Shown piece after piece: positions 35,544 to 46,100 of a stretch of DNA of 64,000 bases. The position numbers and the translations under genes were made by a program. The notes below the pieces were generated by a model that saw only the letters and a list, made by a program, of their open reading frames with translations, was not told where the DNA came from and ran no database searches. How positions within the stretch are numbered: the stretch's first letter is position 1; the number at the start of each line of letters is the position of its first letter. Source of the stretch: Gemmata palustris. GTDB lineage: Bacteria; Planctomycetota; Planctomycetia; Gemmatales; Gemmataceae. The stretch spans positions 2,108,001 through 2,172,000 of the forward strand of contig NZ_JAGKQQ010000001.1 of the NCBI RefSeq assembly GCF_017939745.1, written 5' to 3'.

Positions 35544-36509
35544 TTAGTAGTTGCTGATGACTTCGCCTAAAGCGCGGCTGCCCAGCGCCCGCCAGGTAAC
35601 GAGGCTGATGCTGTTACTGACCGAGCGGACCGAGCCGTCGCACAGCAGCACGTTCACGCCATTGGTGTGCGCACTACCGGCCAGCGTCGCGACGCGCCCG
35701 CTCGGTTTCTTGCAGGACCGCTTGTTCGGCAAGTTCGTGTGGTAGTACCCGGAATTCGAGTGCGAACCCTGGAGCCACTCCTGGCCGATGTCGGAGTTCG
35801 TCTGTCGCGAGAGGTCGGTGATGTCGAGCGAGTCGCAACTGGTGTTCCACCAGTCCGGGTTGTTCGGGTAGTCGTTCAGAAGGAACGTGTCCGAGCGCTC
35901 CGTCACCGTCGCGTTGCTCCAGTCGCCCTTCAGTTTCTCGCTCATCGCCGCAGTGTTCGACGTCCCGTCCGTGATGTCCGTGAGCTTCACGGTGCTATTG
36001 TCCCAGAACGGACCGTCGGCCGGTTGCATCCCGTAGTTGGATTTGCTCGGATCGGTGTCCGGGATGCCGCTGTACAGGATGTTGTAGCCCTGGTTGAAGC
36101 GGTAGTTGGTCCCGGCCGACCCCGCCGGGACGGTGCTCTGCGGATCGGACGGGCAGAGCAATATCTTGATCTCGGCCGCCCGAGCCGCGTTGTTGGCGGC
36201 GTTGCTGGCTTTAACACTGAAGTTGAGCAGGTTGTAGATGTTCTGCTGTTCGATGTACGGGAGCAGGTAAGCCATCCCCGAGAACCCGTTCGAGTCCTTG
36301 CCCGGGGGCAAAGCTCCCCGTGCGTCGTGATGACTGTGGAGTGCCAAACCGAGTTGTTTGAGATTGTTCTGGCACTTCATGCGCGCGGCGGCCTCGCGCA
36401 CCTTCTGCACGGCCGGGAGCAACAAACCAATCAAAATGGCAATAATGGCGATAACAACGAGCAGTTCGATCAGGGTAAAGCCCGCTTTGCGGGCGGATGA
36501 GCGATTCAT
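35544..36509 (-). CDS. DUF1559 prepilin-like protein, copy 1
   Basis: This 321-residue protein has the type IV prepilin/type II pseudopilin signature: a basic leader with [20 protein letters not shown], cleaved before Phe at about residue 11 by a prepilin peptidase, and a hydrophobic helix of about 25 residues. The DUF1559 body ends with the motif [14 protein letters not shown]. It would be anchored in the inner membrane and could assemble in pseudopilus-like fibres; planctomycetes carry many copies with unknown roles. It precedes the lipoprotein gene by 63 bp. Confidence 0.92.
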   Translation of the reverse strand: MNRSSARKAGFTLIELLVVIAIIAILIGLLLPAVQKVREAAARMKCQNNLKQLGLALHSHHDARGALPPGKDSNGFSGMAYLLPYIEQQNIYNLLNFSVKASNAANNAARAAEIKILLCPSDPQSTVPAGSAGTNYRFNQGYNILYSGIPDTDPSKSNYGMQPADGPFWDNSTVKLTDITDGTSNTAAMSEKLKGDWSNATVTERSDTFLLNDYPNNPDWWNTSCDSLDITDLSRQTNSDIGQEWLQGSHSNSGYYHTNLPNKRSCKKPSGRVATLAGSAHTNGVNVLLCDGSVRSVSNSISLVTWRALGSRALGEVISNY

Positions 36510-36563
36510 TCTCGGATTCCTAGTTTGAAATGACGAACAAATAAATACTACGAACCACCAGCT

Positions 36564-36591
36564 CCGGCGCGCGGGTCGATTCGTGCGCCGG
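36564..36591 (-). terminator. Hairpin ending the upper cassette
   Basis: The stem CCGGCGCGCG/CGTGCGCCGG (one G-T pair) encloses an eight-base loop. It falls 30 bp after the AhpD-like stop at 36621 and before the lower DUF1559 start at 36509, so the two cassettes are probably separate transcripts. Confidence 0.65.
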
Positions 36592-36620
36592 GAATAAGCA
36601 CTCTGTCGGAGTCCCGGACC

Positions 36621-37904
36621 TTACTTGTCCAACGGCAGCCCGGCGACCTCGGTGACGCGGTCGAAGAACGCCGCGTTGCACGTGTGGTAGAAGATCTCCG
36701 CCACTTCCGCGTCCTTGAACGACTTGCGGCACCGCTCGACCATCTCGTCGGTCACCCTCCACGGGGCCACGGTGAGCGTCTCGGCTAGCACTAGCGCGGC
36801 CTGTTCCGCCTCGGGCAGGTCCTTGCGATCGCCGTCGAGTTTCCAGATATCGTTGTCGCTCACGCCGGCCTTCTTGAGCCGGTCGCGGGCGGTCGCGAGG
36901 GCGTACCACGCGCGATCGTTGCGCGCGGCCACCCACGCGATCTCGGCCTTCAGTTTCGCGCCAAGAGCCCCCTTCTCCATCCCCGCCCGCAGCCCCTCGA
37001 CGCGGCCCTTCATCGATTTCGGGAACGTGGCGAGGAACGCGGCCCAGTCGGGGGCCGGGCCGTTGGTCCACACTTCGGCGGTCGCCTTCGCGTCGGCCAA
37101 CGGGAGCGTCGCGGTGCGCTTCTCCTTCCAGATGGCCTCGACCTTGTCGCGCGCCTCGAGCGGCGGGCGGGTGGCGAGTTTCACCGGCGCGACCGTGGTG
37201 GTTTGCTTGGCGTACTTGTCCGAGGTCGGCGTCTTGAAGGTGCTGAAATCGGCCTTAATTTCGTCCTTCTTGAACCGCGCCCCGTCGGTCTCGGCCGGGA
37301 TGTTCAGCCCGTCGGTCCAGCGGTTCGTCGAGTTGTACCCGGCGACCGTGACCAAGATCTCCGCGACTTGCGCCGCGGTGTAGTGTTTCTTGAGCGCCTC
37401 GACGTCGGCCGCAGTGACGAGGTGCGGGGTGTGCGTGAGCTTCTTGGTGAACTCGTAGGCGGCCCGTTCCTTGGGAGTCGCCGCGCGCCAGTCGCCGTCG
37501 AGTGCGGCGATGTCGTCGTCGCGCACACCGGCCCCGAGGAGCTTGTACTCCTGGTGCCCGAGGCAGTAGTAGCAGTTGTTCGCCCGGGACGCGATCCAGA
37601 ACAGTTTCACCTTGAAGGTGTTGTCCAGGGTCATCGCCGGGTCCGCGTCGCGGCCGGAGGTGGCACCCGCCGGCCGCGTCTCCCGCAGTTCAGCGGGTAA
37701 GTAGTAGGCCCGGAACGCGCCGTTGTTCACGCGGGCGAGCGGGTTCGTGGGGTCGGCCGGCGGCATCGGGAGCCGCGGGGGCGCTTTCTTATGCTTCTCC
37801 AGAAGTGCCTTCTCCTCGTCGCGGGTCACCCCGACGGGCTTGGAGGTTTCCGGTGGTTCCGCTGCGGGAGCCGTGAGTGCAAATGCGAGCGCGAGCGTAA
37901 TCAT
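36621..37904 (-). CDS. Double-domain AhpD-like protein, copy 2
   Basis: This 427-residue exported protein (signal peptide residues 1-14, TAPAA) mirrors the 33674 protein. The first domain contains NNCYYCLGHQEYKLLGAG with CxxC and His. The second domain (VAARNDRAWYALATARDRLKK) lacks Cys. The block ALDGDWRAATPKERAAYEFTKKLT is shared with the copy 1 protein (ALDGDWKNFTEAQQAAFAFARKFT). Its ATG overlaps the lipoprotein stop (ATGA at 37901-37904), so translation is coupled. Function as for copy 1: probable envelope redox or decarboxylase-like protein. Confidence 0.85.
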   Translation of the reverse strand: MITLALAFALTAPAAEPPETSKPVGVTRDEEKALLEKHKKAPPRLPMPPADPTNPLARVNNGAFRAYYLPAELRETRPAGATSGRDADPAMTLDNTFKVKLFWIASRANNCYYCLGHQEYKLLGAGVRDDDIAALDGDWRAATPKERAAYEFTKKLTHTPHLVTAADVEALKKHYTAAQVAEILVTVAGYNSTNRWTDGLNIPAETDGARFKKDEIKADFSTFKTPTSDKYAKQTTTVAPVKLATRPPLEARDKVEAIWKEKRTATLPLADAKATAEVWTNGPAPDWAAFLATFPKSMKGRVEGLRAGMEKGALGAKLKAEIAWVAARNDRAWYALATARDRLKKAGVSDNDIWKLDGDRKDLPEAEQAALVLAETLTVAPWRVTDEMVERCRKSFKDAEVAEIFYHTCNAAFFDRVTEVAGLPLDK

Positions 37905-38287
37905 GGTTGGCGGTCCTCGCGTGTGACGGCGTGCTTGGGTTCGGTAACGACAGCGTAGGCGACCTTTTTCGGGGCGCGACTGGCACCGGATTTGTCCTGC
38001 ATGGTTAACGTGACGACGTAGCTGTAGCCGGTGCCGTTGACGCGCGGTTCGCCCTCGATCTTGTAACTGAGGAGCTTGGTCCCGCGGTTCAGGTCGTCGT
38101 CGATGAACTGCACCGGCGGCGAGGCGGCGGACAGTTCCTGGAACGTCTGACCGGCCGCCCACCCGTCCAGCGCCGCGACGAGCGCGGCGCGGGACGACTC
38201 GGGCGTGGCCGCCATCGGGAGCGCCTGGGAGCCGCCGCACCCGGTCAGCCCGAGCGCGGTGGCCATTAGAATCGCGTACTTGCGCAT
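37901..38287 (-). CDS. Small lipoprotein of the cassette, copy 2
   Basis: This 128-residue protein has a lipobox (LGLTGC, Cys about residue 17) and the same layout as the 35109 protein: W-x-x-G-x-T-x-x-E-L, FIDDDLNRGTKLLSYKI, VVTLTM and KKVAYAVV. It overlaps the AhpD-like gene by four bases and follows the DUF1559 gene by 24 bp. The tail HAVTREDRQP is unique. The function is unknown. Confidence 0.83.
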   Translation of the reverse strand: MRKYAILMATALGLTGCGGSQALPMAATPESSRAALVAALDGWAAGQTFQELSAASPPVQFIDDDLNRGTKLLSYKIEGEPRVNGTGYSYVVTLTMQDKSGASRAPKKVAYAVVTEPKHAVTREDRQP

Positions 38288-38311
38288 GATCTCGTCCTAT
38301 GGATGGGGGGG

Positions 38312-39283
38312 TCACTGGTTGGCGAGCACTTCGCTCCCGGCCATTGAACCCATCCCGCGCCACGTCGCGATCTGAATGGAGTTGTTCACGAACCGGACCG
38401 AGCCGTCGCACATGGCGAGGTTCACGCCGTTGGTGTGCGTGCTGCGGGCGGCGGTGCCGATGCGCCCGCCCGGGTACATGCAGGACCGCGAGTTCGGCGG
38501 GCCGACGTGGAAGTAGACCGTCGTGGAGTGGTACCCGTAGATCCACGGGGCGCCGGTGTTGTACATCCCGTTGTACTGTGCGTTCTGATAGCCAACCGAT
38601 TCACACATCTGGACAGCTTCGTCCGCGTTCGCTGGGTATAGGCCCACCGACTGACCGAGTCGCTGGGTGTTGTGCGGGGAGAACGCCCCGGCGTTGAAGC
38701 TGCCCACCGGGTGCTCGCTGACCATCGCGGTGTTGCTGGTGCCATCGGTGATGGACGTGATCTTGGTCGCGCTGTTGACGAAGAACGGGCCATTCGGAAC
38801 CGGGAACCCGAAGTTCGTGTTCGCCGGGTCCGTGGACGGCAGCCCCCAAAGGATGCCGCTACCCTGGTTCACGCGGTAGTTGTTTTGCGCCCACGCGGCC
38901 GGCACCGAACTGCCCGAGTCGGACGGACAGATGAAGGTCTTGATCTTCGTGGCCGCAGCGGTCGCGTTCGCCGCGTCGCTGTACTGGAGCGAAAAGTTAA
39001 TCAGCTTGTAAACGTTATCCTGCTCGATGTAAGGCAGGATGTAAGCGTGGGCCGAGAAGTTGTTGTTGTCCCGGCCCGCGGGGAGCTTGTTGGTCGCGTC
39101 GTGGTACGAGTGCAGCGCGATGGCCATTTGCTTGAGGTTATTCGAGCACTGCATGCGCGCGGCGGCCTCGCGCACCTTCTGGACCGCGGGGAGCAAGAGA
39201 CCGATCAGGATCGCAATAATGGCGATAACGACGAGCAATTCGATCAGCGTAAAGCCGACCTTTCGAGAGGGAAAACGCAACAT
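38312..39283 (-). CDS. DUF1559 prepilin-like protein, copy 2
   Basis: This 323-residue protein starts [20 protein letters not shown], the prepilin leader and helix. The DUF1559 body ends VNLAMCDGSVRFVN. It shares strong identity with the 35544 protein over the first 70 residues and the last 30; the central part is more divergent. The start is the ATG at 39281-39283. It opens the upper cassette; the promoter must lie in 39284-39428. The protein should insert in the inner membrane and be processed by a prepilin peptidase not encoded here. Confidence 0.92.
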   Translation of the reverse strand: MLRFPSRKVGFTLIELLVVIAIIAILIGLLLPAVQKVREAAARMQCSNNLKQMAIALHSYHDATNKLPAGRDNNNFSAHAYILPYIEQDNVYKLINFSLQYSDAANATAAATKIKTFICPSDSGSSVPAAWAQNNYRVNQGSGILWGLPSTDPANTNFGFPVPNGPFFVNSATKITSITDGTSNTAMVSEHPVGSFNAGAFSPHNTQRLGQSVGLYPANADEAVQMCESVGYQNAQYNGMYNTGAPWIYGYHSTTVYFHVGPPNSRSCMYPGGRIGTAARSTHTNGVNLAMCDGSVRFVNNSIQIATWRGMGSMAGSEVLANQ

Positions 39284-39428
39284 GATTAAGACTCTGCCAG
39301 AGTAATTAAGAGAGATCGACACGTTAAGTGCGCAGCCCAATGAGGTGGGCGCGCGGAGAGGCTTTCAACTCAGAAAAGAATTCGCCGTCAACACGAGTGG
39401 GCACAGAGCCCCGTGCGTGTGACCGAGC

Positions 39429-39453
39429 CTGGGCCGATCACCGATCGGCCCAG
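39429..39453 (-). terminator. Hairpin 3' of the 39482 gene
   Basis: The stem CTGGGCCGAT/ATCGGCCCAG with a five-base loop lies 29 bp after the stop of the 39482-39889 gene on its strand. This supports that gene being real and transcribed. Confidence 0.7.
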
Positions 39454-39481
39454 CGGCGCGCAGTGGGGCACAGTTGACGGG

Positions 39482-39889
39482 TTAGCCGAGTCGCGGTGGG
39501 TGGAAGATGGAATAGGCCCGAAGAATCGGGCGTGGGGAAGATAAGTCACGATCAAAAGATGGGCTTGGAGCCCCGCCTTCGGACGCGGCCAAGCACCGAA
39601 CTTGATCCTTTACTTGCATAGGAACGGCCGGAGCCGGCAGCACCGGAAACGACTCACGCACCGGAGTGCCGGAGCAATTCGGCCCCTGACACGGGCAAGG
39701 TACTGGTGCAGAACTATAGTGCCCAACTGGTTCTGAATAGGGTGATTGCTGTTCCGATTCGAGAAGTGGCGAAAATCCTCCCGACGAATGTCCGCTACAC
39801 CGCGCTTCAGCACGGTTTGGAGGTAGGTAGGCGACCACGACGAGCGCGGCAACCCACCCGCAACGGCGGATGAGAGGGGGAGAGATCAT
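39482..39889 (-). CDS. Hypothetical small exported Cys/Pro-rich protein
   Basis: This 135-residue protein starts with a convincing signal peptide (RRCGWVAALVVVAYLP, cleavage probably after AEA). The mature part is rich in Ser, Pro and Cys, with CPCQGPNC as a compact cluster. I do not recognise the family. A hairpin downstream fits a terminator. Codon use is less GC-biased at third positions than in neighbours, which may mean recent arrival or a non-conserved gene. Confidence is moderate. Confidence 0.55.
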   Translation of the reverse strand: MISPPLIRRCGWVAALVVVAYLPPNRAEARCSGHSSGGFSPLLESEQQSPYSEPVGHYSSAPVPCPCQGPNCSGTPVRESFPVLPAPAVPMQVKDQVRCLAASEGGAPSPSFDRDLSSPRPILRAYSIFHPPRLG

Positions 39890-40063
39890 CGAACTGCCGT
39901 GCGAGAATTACTACCATCGCAAATCTAGTCATAACGCAGATGAGATACAACTAGAAACTTGTCGACATCGCTAATTAATCTCGCGGTCGCGGCCAAAACC
40001 CGACAGTAAATGAACGAAGGAGCGACACCCGTCGCCCCTATCCGCGGTCGAAGTCAATCGGGG

Positions 40064-40490
40064 TTACTTTTCGGCGCTCGGCTCACCACGAACCGCGAGG
40101 GGAATCACTTCGAGCGAGTTCACATTTCCACCCCCACCGGCCGGGGCGCCGCCGAGGAGCACAACCGATCAGCACCAAACGGCACGAGCCGGGCCACGAT
40201 ACGGGTCTGCGCCACCGCGCCGACCTTCTCCCACCCGTCGCCCGCGACTGTCAGCCGGTACACCGGCCCTTCGGACGTGTTCAGGACGGCTTTACCGTGT
40301 CTTCTCATTTGCCGGTCTTCGGGTCGAAGCACGCGCACGACGCGACCGAATAGTTGCCGGGCGCTACACCGGGCGCGTTCCGGGGTTGCATCCCGCCGAT
40401 GCGGTACACCTTCTCCATTGTGGGCGACGAAGTTCATACCCTGTGCGATCAGTCCCGAGGGGAATTCTTCCGACTAGAAGTGTAGGCGCC
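40064..40490 (-). pseudogene. Decayed Kelch-repeat protein gene fragment
   Basis: Reading leftward and switching frames, Kelch-like blocks appear: FPSGLIAQGMNFVAHNG, then VYRIGGMQPRNAPGVAPG with FDPKTGK, then VYRLTVAGDGWEKVGAV with RIVARLVPFGADRL. After another shift comes VLLGGAPAGGGNVNSLEVIP, ending at TAA (40064-40066). These match the G-G and W-x-x-x-x motifs of beta-propeller blades. At least three frame changes are needed, and the 5' part is missing, so it is a remnant. It faces the helicase gene; its loss may have left the 39890-40063 stretch empty. Confidence 0.65.
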
Positions 40491-40636
40491 ACGAAGATGG
40501 GGGGAACCAGCGCGTCTGAAGTGATTTGAGCACGAAACGGAACCGATTCTTCTCCAAGTATAACGGCTTTCCCGACCGAACCCCGTTCGGGCAACCGGCC
40601 TTTACACCTTTTCCCGCCGCAGCGACAATCACCGAC

Positions 40637-42667
40637 ATGGACGCACGCAAGATTCTCGGCCCGGACGGGCTGATCGCGAAGAAATTCCCCGGGTTCGAGT
40701 CGCGCCCGCAGCAGCTCGACATGGCCGAAGCCGTCGGTGACGCCCTCGACAAGAAACGACAACTGCTCGTCGAAGCCGGCACCGGGGTGGGCAAGTCCTT
40801 CGCGTATCTGGTTCCTGCAATTCAGGCCGTCAGTGCGAAAAAAGACTTCAAGATCGTCATTTCGACACACACCATCAGTCTGCAAGAACAGCTCATTCGC
40901 AAAGACCTTCCCTTTCTCCAATCGGTGCTCCCAGGAGACTATCGGCCGGTATTGGTGAAGGGTCGCGGAAACTATCTGAGCCTTCGCCGGCTGCGGGTGT
41001 CGCAATCCAAAGCCAGTACACTCCTCGACACCCCGGGAGCAATCGACCAGCTCGTGCAGATCGGCCGGTGGTCGCGTCAGACCGTTGACGGCAGCAAGTC
41101 CGATTTGCCCGTGCAGCCCTACGAGCCGGTGTGGGATCTCGTGCAGAGCGACAGCAGCAACTGCCTCGGGCGGAAGTGCCCGCACCAAGCGGACTGCTTC
41201 TATTTCCAGGCGCGGAAGCGCGTGTTCGGCGCGAACATCCTCGTCGTGAATCATTCACTGTTTTTCGCGGACTTGGCCCTCCGGCGCTCCGGGGGTGGGG
41301 TGCTCCCTGAGTACGATGCGGTCATCTTCGACGAAGCGCACACGCTCGAAGACGTGGCCGCCGACCACCTCGGAATCGGGGTGTCGCAGGGCGGGGTCGA
41401 GTACCTGATGGGCCAACTGCTCGCCGCGCGCACGCAAAAGGGCATCCTCGCGACGCTCGGCGACGGCGACGCGGTGGCGCAGCTCGACGCGACGCGACAA
41501 TCGACGGAAAAATTCTTCCTGTCCGTGTACCAGTGGCAACTCAACCAGCCGAAGGGGAACGGCCCCAATTCGAGCGGCGGGTCCGGGCGCGTGCGCGAAA
41601 AGCAGGTGGTGCCCGATACGCTCAGTGGCGACCTCACGAAGCTCGGCGACACGCTCCACGAGCTCGCGAAGGGGCGCGACGCCGAAGAAGAGAAGATGGA
41701 GCTCACGAGCCGCGGGGACCGGCTCTATTCGATGGCGAAGAGCGTGAAGGAGTGGCTGAACCAGGATCTTCCGGGCCAAGTGTACTGGGTCGAGGTGAAG
41801 CCCGGGCGCGTGCCCCGCGTGGGCCTGGCGAGCGCGCCGATCGAGGTCGGCCCGGCGCTGAAGGCGCAACTCTACGACCGCGTACCGAGTGTGATCCTCG
41901 CCAGTGCGACGCTTTCTGTGGGCGGCGACGCGGGGTTCAAGCTCTTCCAAAAGCGCCTCGGCCTCGACAGCGCCAAGACCAGCCAACTCGGGAGCCCGTT
42001 CGACTTCCAGAAACAGGCCGAACTGCACCTCTTCCGCGACATGCCGGACCCGTCCGCGCAGAGCGCGAAGTACGAAGACGAGGTGCTGAAGAAGATCCCC
42101 GATTACGTGGCGCGAACGAAGGGCCGCGCGTTCGTGCTGTTCACGAGCTACGGGTTTCTGAACCGCGCCGCAGCGCAGCTCGGTCCGTGGTTCGCGAAGC
42201 ACGGGTACACGCTCCTCGTCCAGGGGAGCGGGCTCCCCGCACCGAAGCTCCTGGAGCAGTTCCGCGACGGGAATAAAGCCGTCTTGTTCGGCGTGGACAG
42301 CTTTTGGCAGGGCGTAGACGTTCGCGGCGAAGCGCTCTCGAACGTCATCATCACGAAACTGCCGTTCTCGGTGCCGGACCGCCCGCTCACCGAAGCGCGC
42401 CTGGAGGCGATCCAGGCCGACGGCGGGAACCCGTTCATGGACTATCAGGTACCGCAGGCCGCGATCAAACTGAAGCAGGGCTTCGGGCGCCTGATCCGCA
42501 CCGCGACCGACACCGGGATGGTGGTGCTGTTTGATCCGCGCGTCATCACGAAACCCTATGGCCGCGTCTTCCTGGACGCGCTCCCGGACGCCAAGCGCTT
42601 CATCGACGGTGAAGAGGCCGCGCCCAGCGAAGGGAGGGGCGGGAAACGCAAGGTTAAGGCGGGGTAA
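40637..42667 (+). CDS. DinG/XPD-like ATP-dependent DNA helicase
   Basis: This 676-residue superfamily 2 helicase has Walker [10 protein letters not shown] (about residues 45-53) and the DEAH box [11 protein letters not shown]. Four Cys sit in [18 protein letters not shown] plus an upstream pattern consistent with a 4Fe-4S cluster, as in DinG and XPD. C-terminal motifs [19 protein letters not shown] and [13 protein letters not shown] (motif VI, with the arginine finger) are present. It should unwind DNA 5' to 3', acting on R-loops or stalled forks. The ATG at 40637 is preferred to the upstream TTG in frame, because the family N-terminus starts here. Confidence 0.94.
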   Translation: MDARKILGPDGLIAKKFPGFESRPQQLDMAEAVGDALDKKRQLLVEAGTGVGKSFAYLVPAIQAVSAKKDFKIVISTHTISLQEQLIRKDLPFLQSVLPGDYRPVLVKGRGNYLSLRRLRVSQSKASTLLDTPGAIDQLVQIGRWSRQTVDGSKSDLPVQPYEPVWDLVQSDSSNCLGRKCPHQADCFYFQARKRVFGANILVVNHSLFFADLALRRSGGGVLPEYDAVIFDEAHTLEDVAADHLGIGVSQGGVEYLMGQLLAARTQKGILATLGDGDAVAQLDATRQSTEKFFLSVYQWQLNQPKGNGPNSSGGSGRVREKQVVPDTLSGDLTKLGDTLHELAKGRDAEEEKMELTSRGDRLYSMAKSVKEWLNQDLPGQVYWVEVKPGRVPRVGLASAPIEVGPALKAQLYDRVPSVILASATLSVGGDAGFKLFQKRLGLDSAKTSQLGSPFDFQKQAELHLFRDMPDPSAQSAKYEDEVLKKIPDYVARTKGRAFVLFTSYGFLNRAAAQLGPWFAKHGYTLLVQGSGLPAPKLLEQFRDGNKAVLFGVDSFWQGVDVRGEALSNVIITKLPFSVPDRPLTEARLEAIQADGGNPFMDYQVPQAAIKLKQGFGRLIRTATDTGMVVLFDPRVITKPYGRVFLDALPDAKRFIDGEEAAPSEGRGGKRKVKAG

Positions 42668-42668
42668 G

Positions 42669-42862
42669 ATGAATACCGTGCCCGATGACTCGAAGCGCTG
42701 CCCGGAGTGCAGAGCACGAATCTCCAGCTCATCAGTTCGCGAGACCACCGTGGCCCGCGTCGCGCTGATGGCAGCGAGGCGCCGGTCGTTGCGCGGACGC
42801 TTCAGATCCAGTGCCGGCGCTGCAGAGCTTCGTGGGGCATCCTCCGGCACGTGGTGAATTAG
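42669..42862 (+). pseudogene. Possible frameshifted small zinc-ribbon gene
   Basis: An ATG right after the helicase stop opens MNTVPDDSKRCPECRARISS. A different frame ends QCRRCRASWGILRHVVN with stop at 42860-42862. The CPEC and CRRC pairs, about 45 residues apart, would form a zinc ribbon if the two frames were joined near 42725-42750. Either the gene is broken or the match is chance in GC-rich DNA. Confidence 0.35.
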
Positions 42863-43127
42863 TTCACACCCAAAAACCGATCAGATACTTGCCAAACGCG
42901 CATCGGCGCTTATTTCTTTGTTTCAGCACACCGAAAGTTCCCGATCCCGCACGAAATCGGAACCGCCCCACGTGTTTCGCGCAAACCGCGCGAAGCACTG
43001 ACCTGCCCTCCACCCTCGGCGCTACCCGAGAACGGGGCGTTCTCCGATTTGGGACGACGCTCTGGCGTCTGTCTCTTGTTATCCTGTACCGTATCGACCC
43101 GAAATCGAGAGTTGGCGGGGAAGCGTA
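42863..43127. other. Intergenic region upstream of the DUF1592 operon
   Basis: This 265 bp stretch has no gene. It should hold the promoter of the 43128 gene. A TTGTTA-like hexamer occurs near 43076 and TACCGT-like near 43089, but no confident promoter is visible. Confidence 0.4.
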
Positions 43128-46100
43128 ATGACGACACGGGTATTCCGCGTTCGGCTCGCGGGCGCGTTTGGAGCGCTGGTCGCACTGGGCGTATTCGCAC
43201 TGGTCCGCGATCAGCAGCCGATGGCCGCGCAAGAACCAAAAGCCGATGCGAAGCCGGGCGACTACGCGACCGCGGTTCAGCCGATCGTGAAGAAATACTG
43301 TCTGAACTGTCACTCCACGAAGGCGAAGAAGGGTAGCCTCGACCTCGAACGGTTCGCAAGCCCCGACGACATCCGGAAGGACGTGAAGGTGTGGCTCGGG
43401 ATCATTGAACAGGTCGAAGCCGGCGAGATGCCGCCCAAGGAAAAACCGCAGCCGACCGCGGACGAGAAGAAGCAACTACTCGCGTGGATTCGCGGGTTCC
43501 TTGATGCCGAAGCGAAGGCCCGGTCCGGCGATCCGGGCCACATCCCGCTCCGGCGCCTGAGCAACGCGGAGTACAACTACACGATCCGCGACCTTACCGG
43601 CGTCGATCTCCAGCCGACGCGGGAGTTCCCCGCCGACGGCGCCGCGGGCGAGGGCTTCACCAACGCCGCCGAAGCCCTCACAGACGTTTCGCCCGCGCTG
43701 CTCACCAAGTACCTCAACGCCTCGAAAGACATCGCGGACCGCGTGGTGTTGCTCCCGGACGGTTTTCGTTTTTCACCGGCGAAGACGCGACGCGACTGGA
43801 CGGACGAGGGAACCGCCGCGCTGCGAGCGTTCTACGCGACCCACGCGGACGGTGAGGGCAAACTCCCTGTTCAGCCGTACCTGTTCGCCACGGTGCGCCA
43901 CCGCGACGCCCTCAATGCGGGCAAGTTCACGCAGGTCGCCGCTCAAGAGAAGTTGAACGCGAAGTATCTCGCGGCGTTGTGGGGAACGTTGACCGACAAG
44001 AAGCCTTCTCAGCCGCTCGATTCGATTCGGGCGAAGTGGCGCGCGGCGGCAGAAAAGGACGTGCCGGCTCTCGCGGCCGAAGTCGTCGCGGTGCAGGCCG
44101 CGCTGTGGCGAACAAGTCGCGTCGGGAGTTACATCCAGGCACGCTGGGGGGAATCCGCGGGCGGCTACGTCGAGAGTCTGGCGCGACAGGTGCCGGTCGA
44201 TCCGCCGGCAGTCGACTCGGTCCCGTTGCGGCTCGCGCTCAAACCGGCTCCGGGGCAATCCGAGGTGACGGTTTATCTCTCCGCGCAAGAGGCGGGTACG
44301 GGTGAATCGGTCGTGTGGTCGCGCCCGCGGTTCGAGGCGCCTGGTAAGCCGGCGCTGATGCTCCGCGACTATGCCGACTTCGGCCCCGCGTTCGAGGTCG
44401 AGTACCCGTCCGTGTTCGTCAACAGCGCGAAGTACCTCACCGCTGCGGTGGAACTCGCCAACGACAAGACGCTGACGGCCGAGAGCGCTGCGAAGAAGCA
44501 CGGTCTCGACCCGACGTTCCTGAAGCGCTGGAGCGAAGTGTTGGCGGTAGAGCCGTTCGCACGGGACGCGGCGAGCATCGGTCGAGTTGTCCCCGCGGTC
44601 TCGCTCACGCTTCTCGAAGAACCGACGCCGAAAAATGATGCACGCCCCGCGATTAACGGCTGGAGGAAAAAGGGAACCGACCTGCCGGTGCTGGTGACGA
44701 ACTCGTCGGACAAGTTGGAAGAGATCCCGGGGCGCATCCCGGCGAAGGGCGTCGGTGTTCACCCGATGCCGAAGGAGTTCGTCGCGGTGGTGTGGACCGC
44801 TCCGGCCACGATGACTGTGAACCTCGGCGCGAAGATCGTTCACGCGCATCCGGCATGTGGTAACGGCGTGGCGTGGTGGATCGAGCACCGGCGCGGTACC
44901 CGGGCTGCCGTGATCGCGGAAGGGCCGGTGGATCTGGGCGGCACCGCAGAGCCGGCCTCGAAGGTGATCGACGTCGAGAAGGGCGATCTCGTCCTCCTCG
45001 CGGTGGACGCGAAGAACGAGGACCACGTCTGCGACATGACCGCGATCGAGTTCTCGCTCACCGAGACCGCGAAGGCCAAGCGCGTGTGGAACCTCGCCGC
45101 CGACATCGCGACTTCGGTGCAGACCGGTAACCCGCACGCGGACAAACTCGGCAACAAGGACGTGTGGAGCTTCGTGCGCGGGCCGTCTCGTGCGCTCGGT
45201 AAGGGAATCAGCAGCGTGATTCCACCCGCGTCACTGCTGGGCAAGTGGCGCGAGGCTGCTGCGTCGCCGGATCGCAAGGACGAGGCCGCGAAGCTGGCGA
45301 CAGAGGTGCAGAAGTTGCTCGCGGGCAAGCGGCCCGCGCAGGAGAAGTCGCCGGACCGCGTGCTGTACGACAACCTCGTTTCGGTCGAGAGCACACTGTT
45401 CGGGGGCGTCGATGTGGCGAAGTTGGGCACACGAACTGGTGCAGTATTGGGGCTACCGAAGGACAAGTTTACCGATGTAAACGTCGTCGGCTCCGCGAAT
45501 GCCGTGGTGGAAGTCAAACTCCCGGCCGCGCTCTTCGCCGGGCGCGAGTTCGTCGTGGACGCGAAGCTCGGGGATACTGCGGGTGACCGACTGGTGCGCC
45601 CCCGCGTGGCGACCACTCCACCCGGGGCGGGCACGCGCGGGGACGGCCTGCTCCTCGGCTCCGCGAACGGGTCCGCGTACAAGCAACTCGTCGCGGGACA
45701 CAATGAGTTCCGCCGCATTTTCCCGCTCTACATTTGCTTCCCTCAAGTCGTCCCGACAGACGAGGTCGTGTCGCTGAAGATGTTCCACCGCGAGGACGAA
45801 CCGCTCGTTCGACTGTTCCTCACGGACGGGCAGTCGCGGCGCCTCGATCGATTGTGGGTCGAGCAGCGGTTCGTGAGCCGCCAGGCGGTCGCGGAGTACG
45901 ACTACCTGCCGCAATTCATGGGCTTCACCACGCAGGATACGCCGAAGGAGTTCCAGCAGTTCTTCATCGATCGCAAACCGCTGTTCAAGAAACTGGCGGA
46001 CGACTGCATCAAGGACGAAGAGGCCGCGGTCCCGCAACAACTCGATGCGCTCCTGAAGTTCGCGTCGCGGGCGTACCGTCGGCCGCTGCAAGAGACAGAA

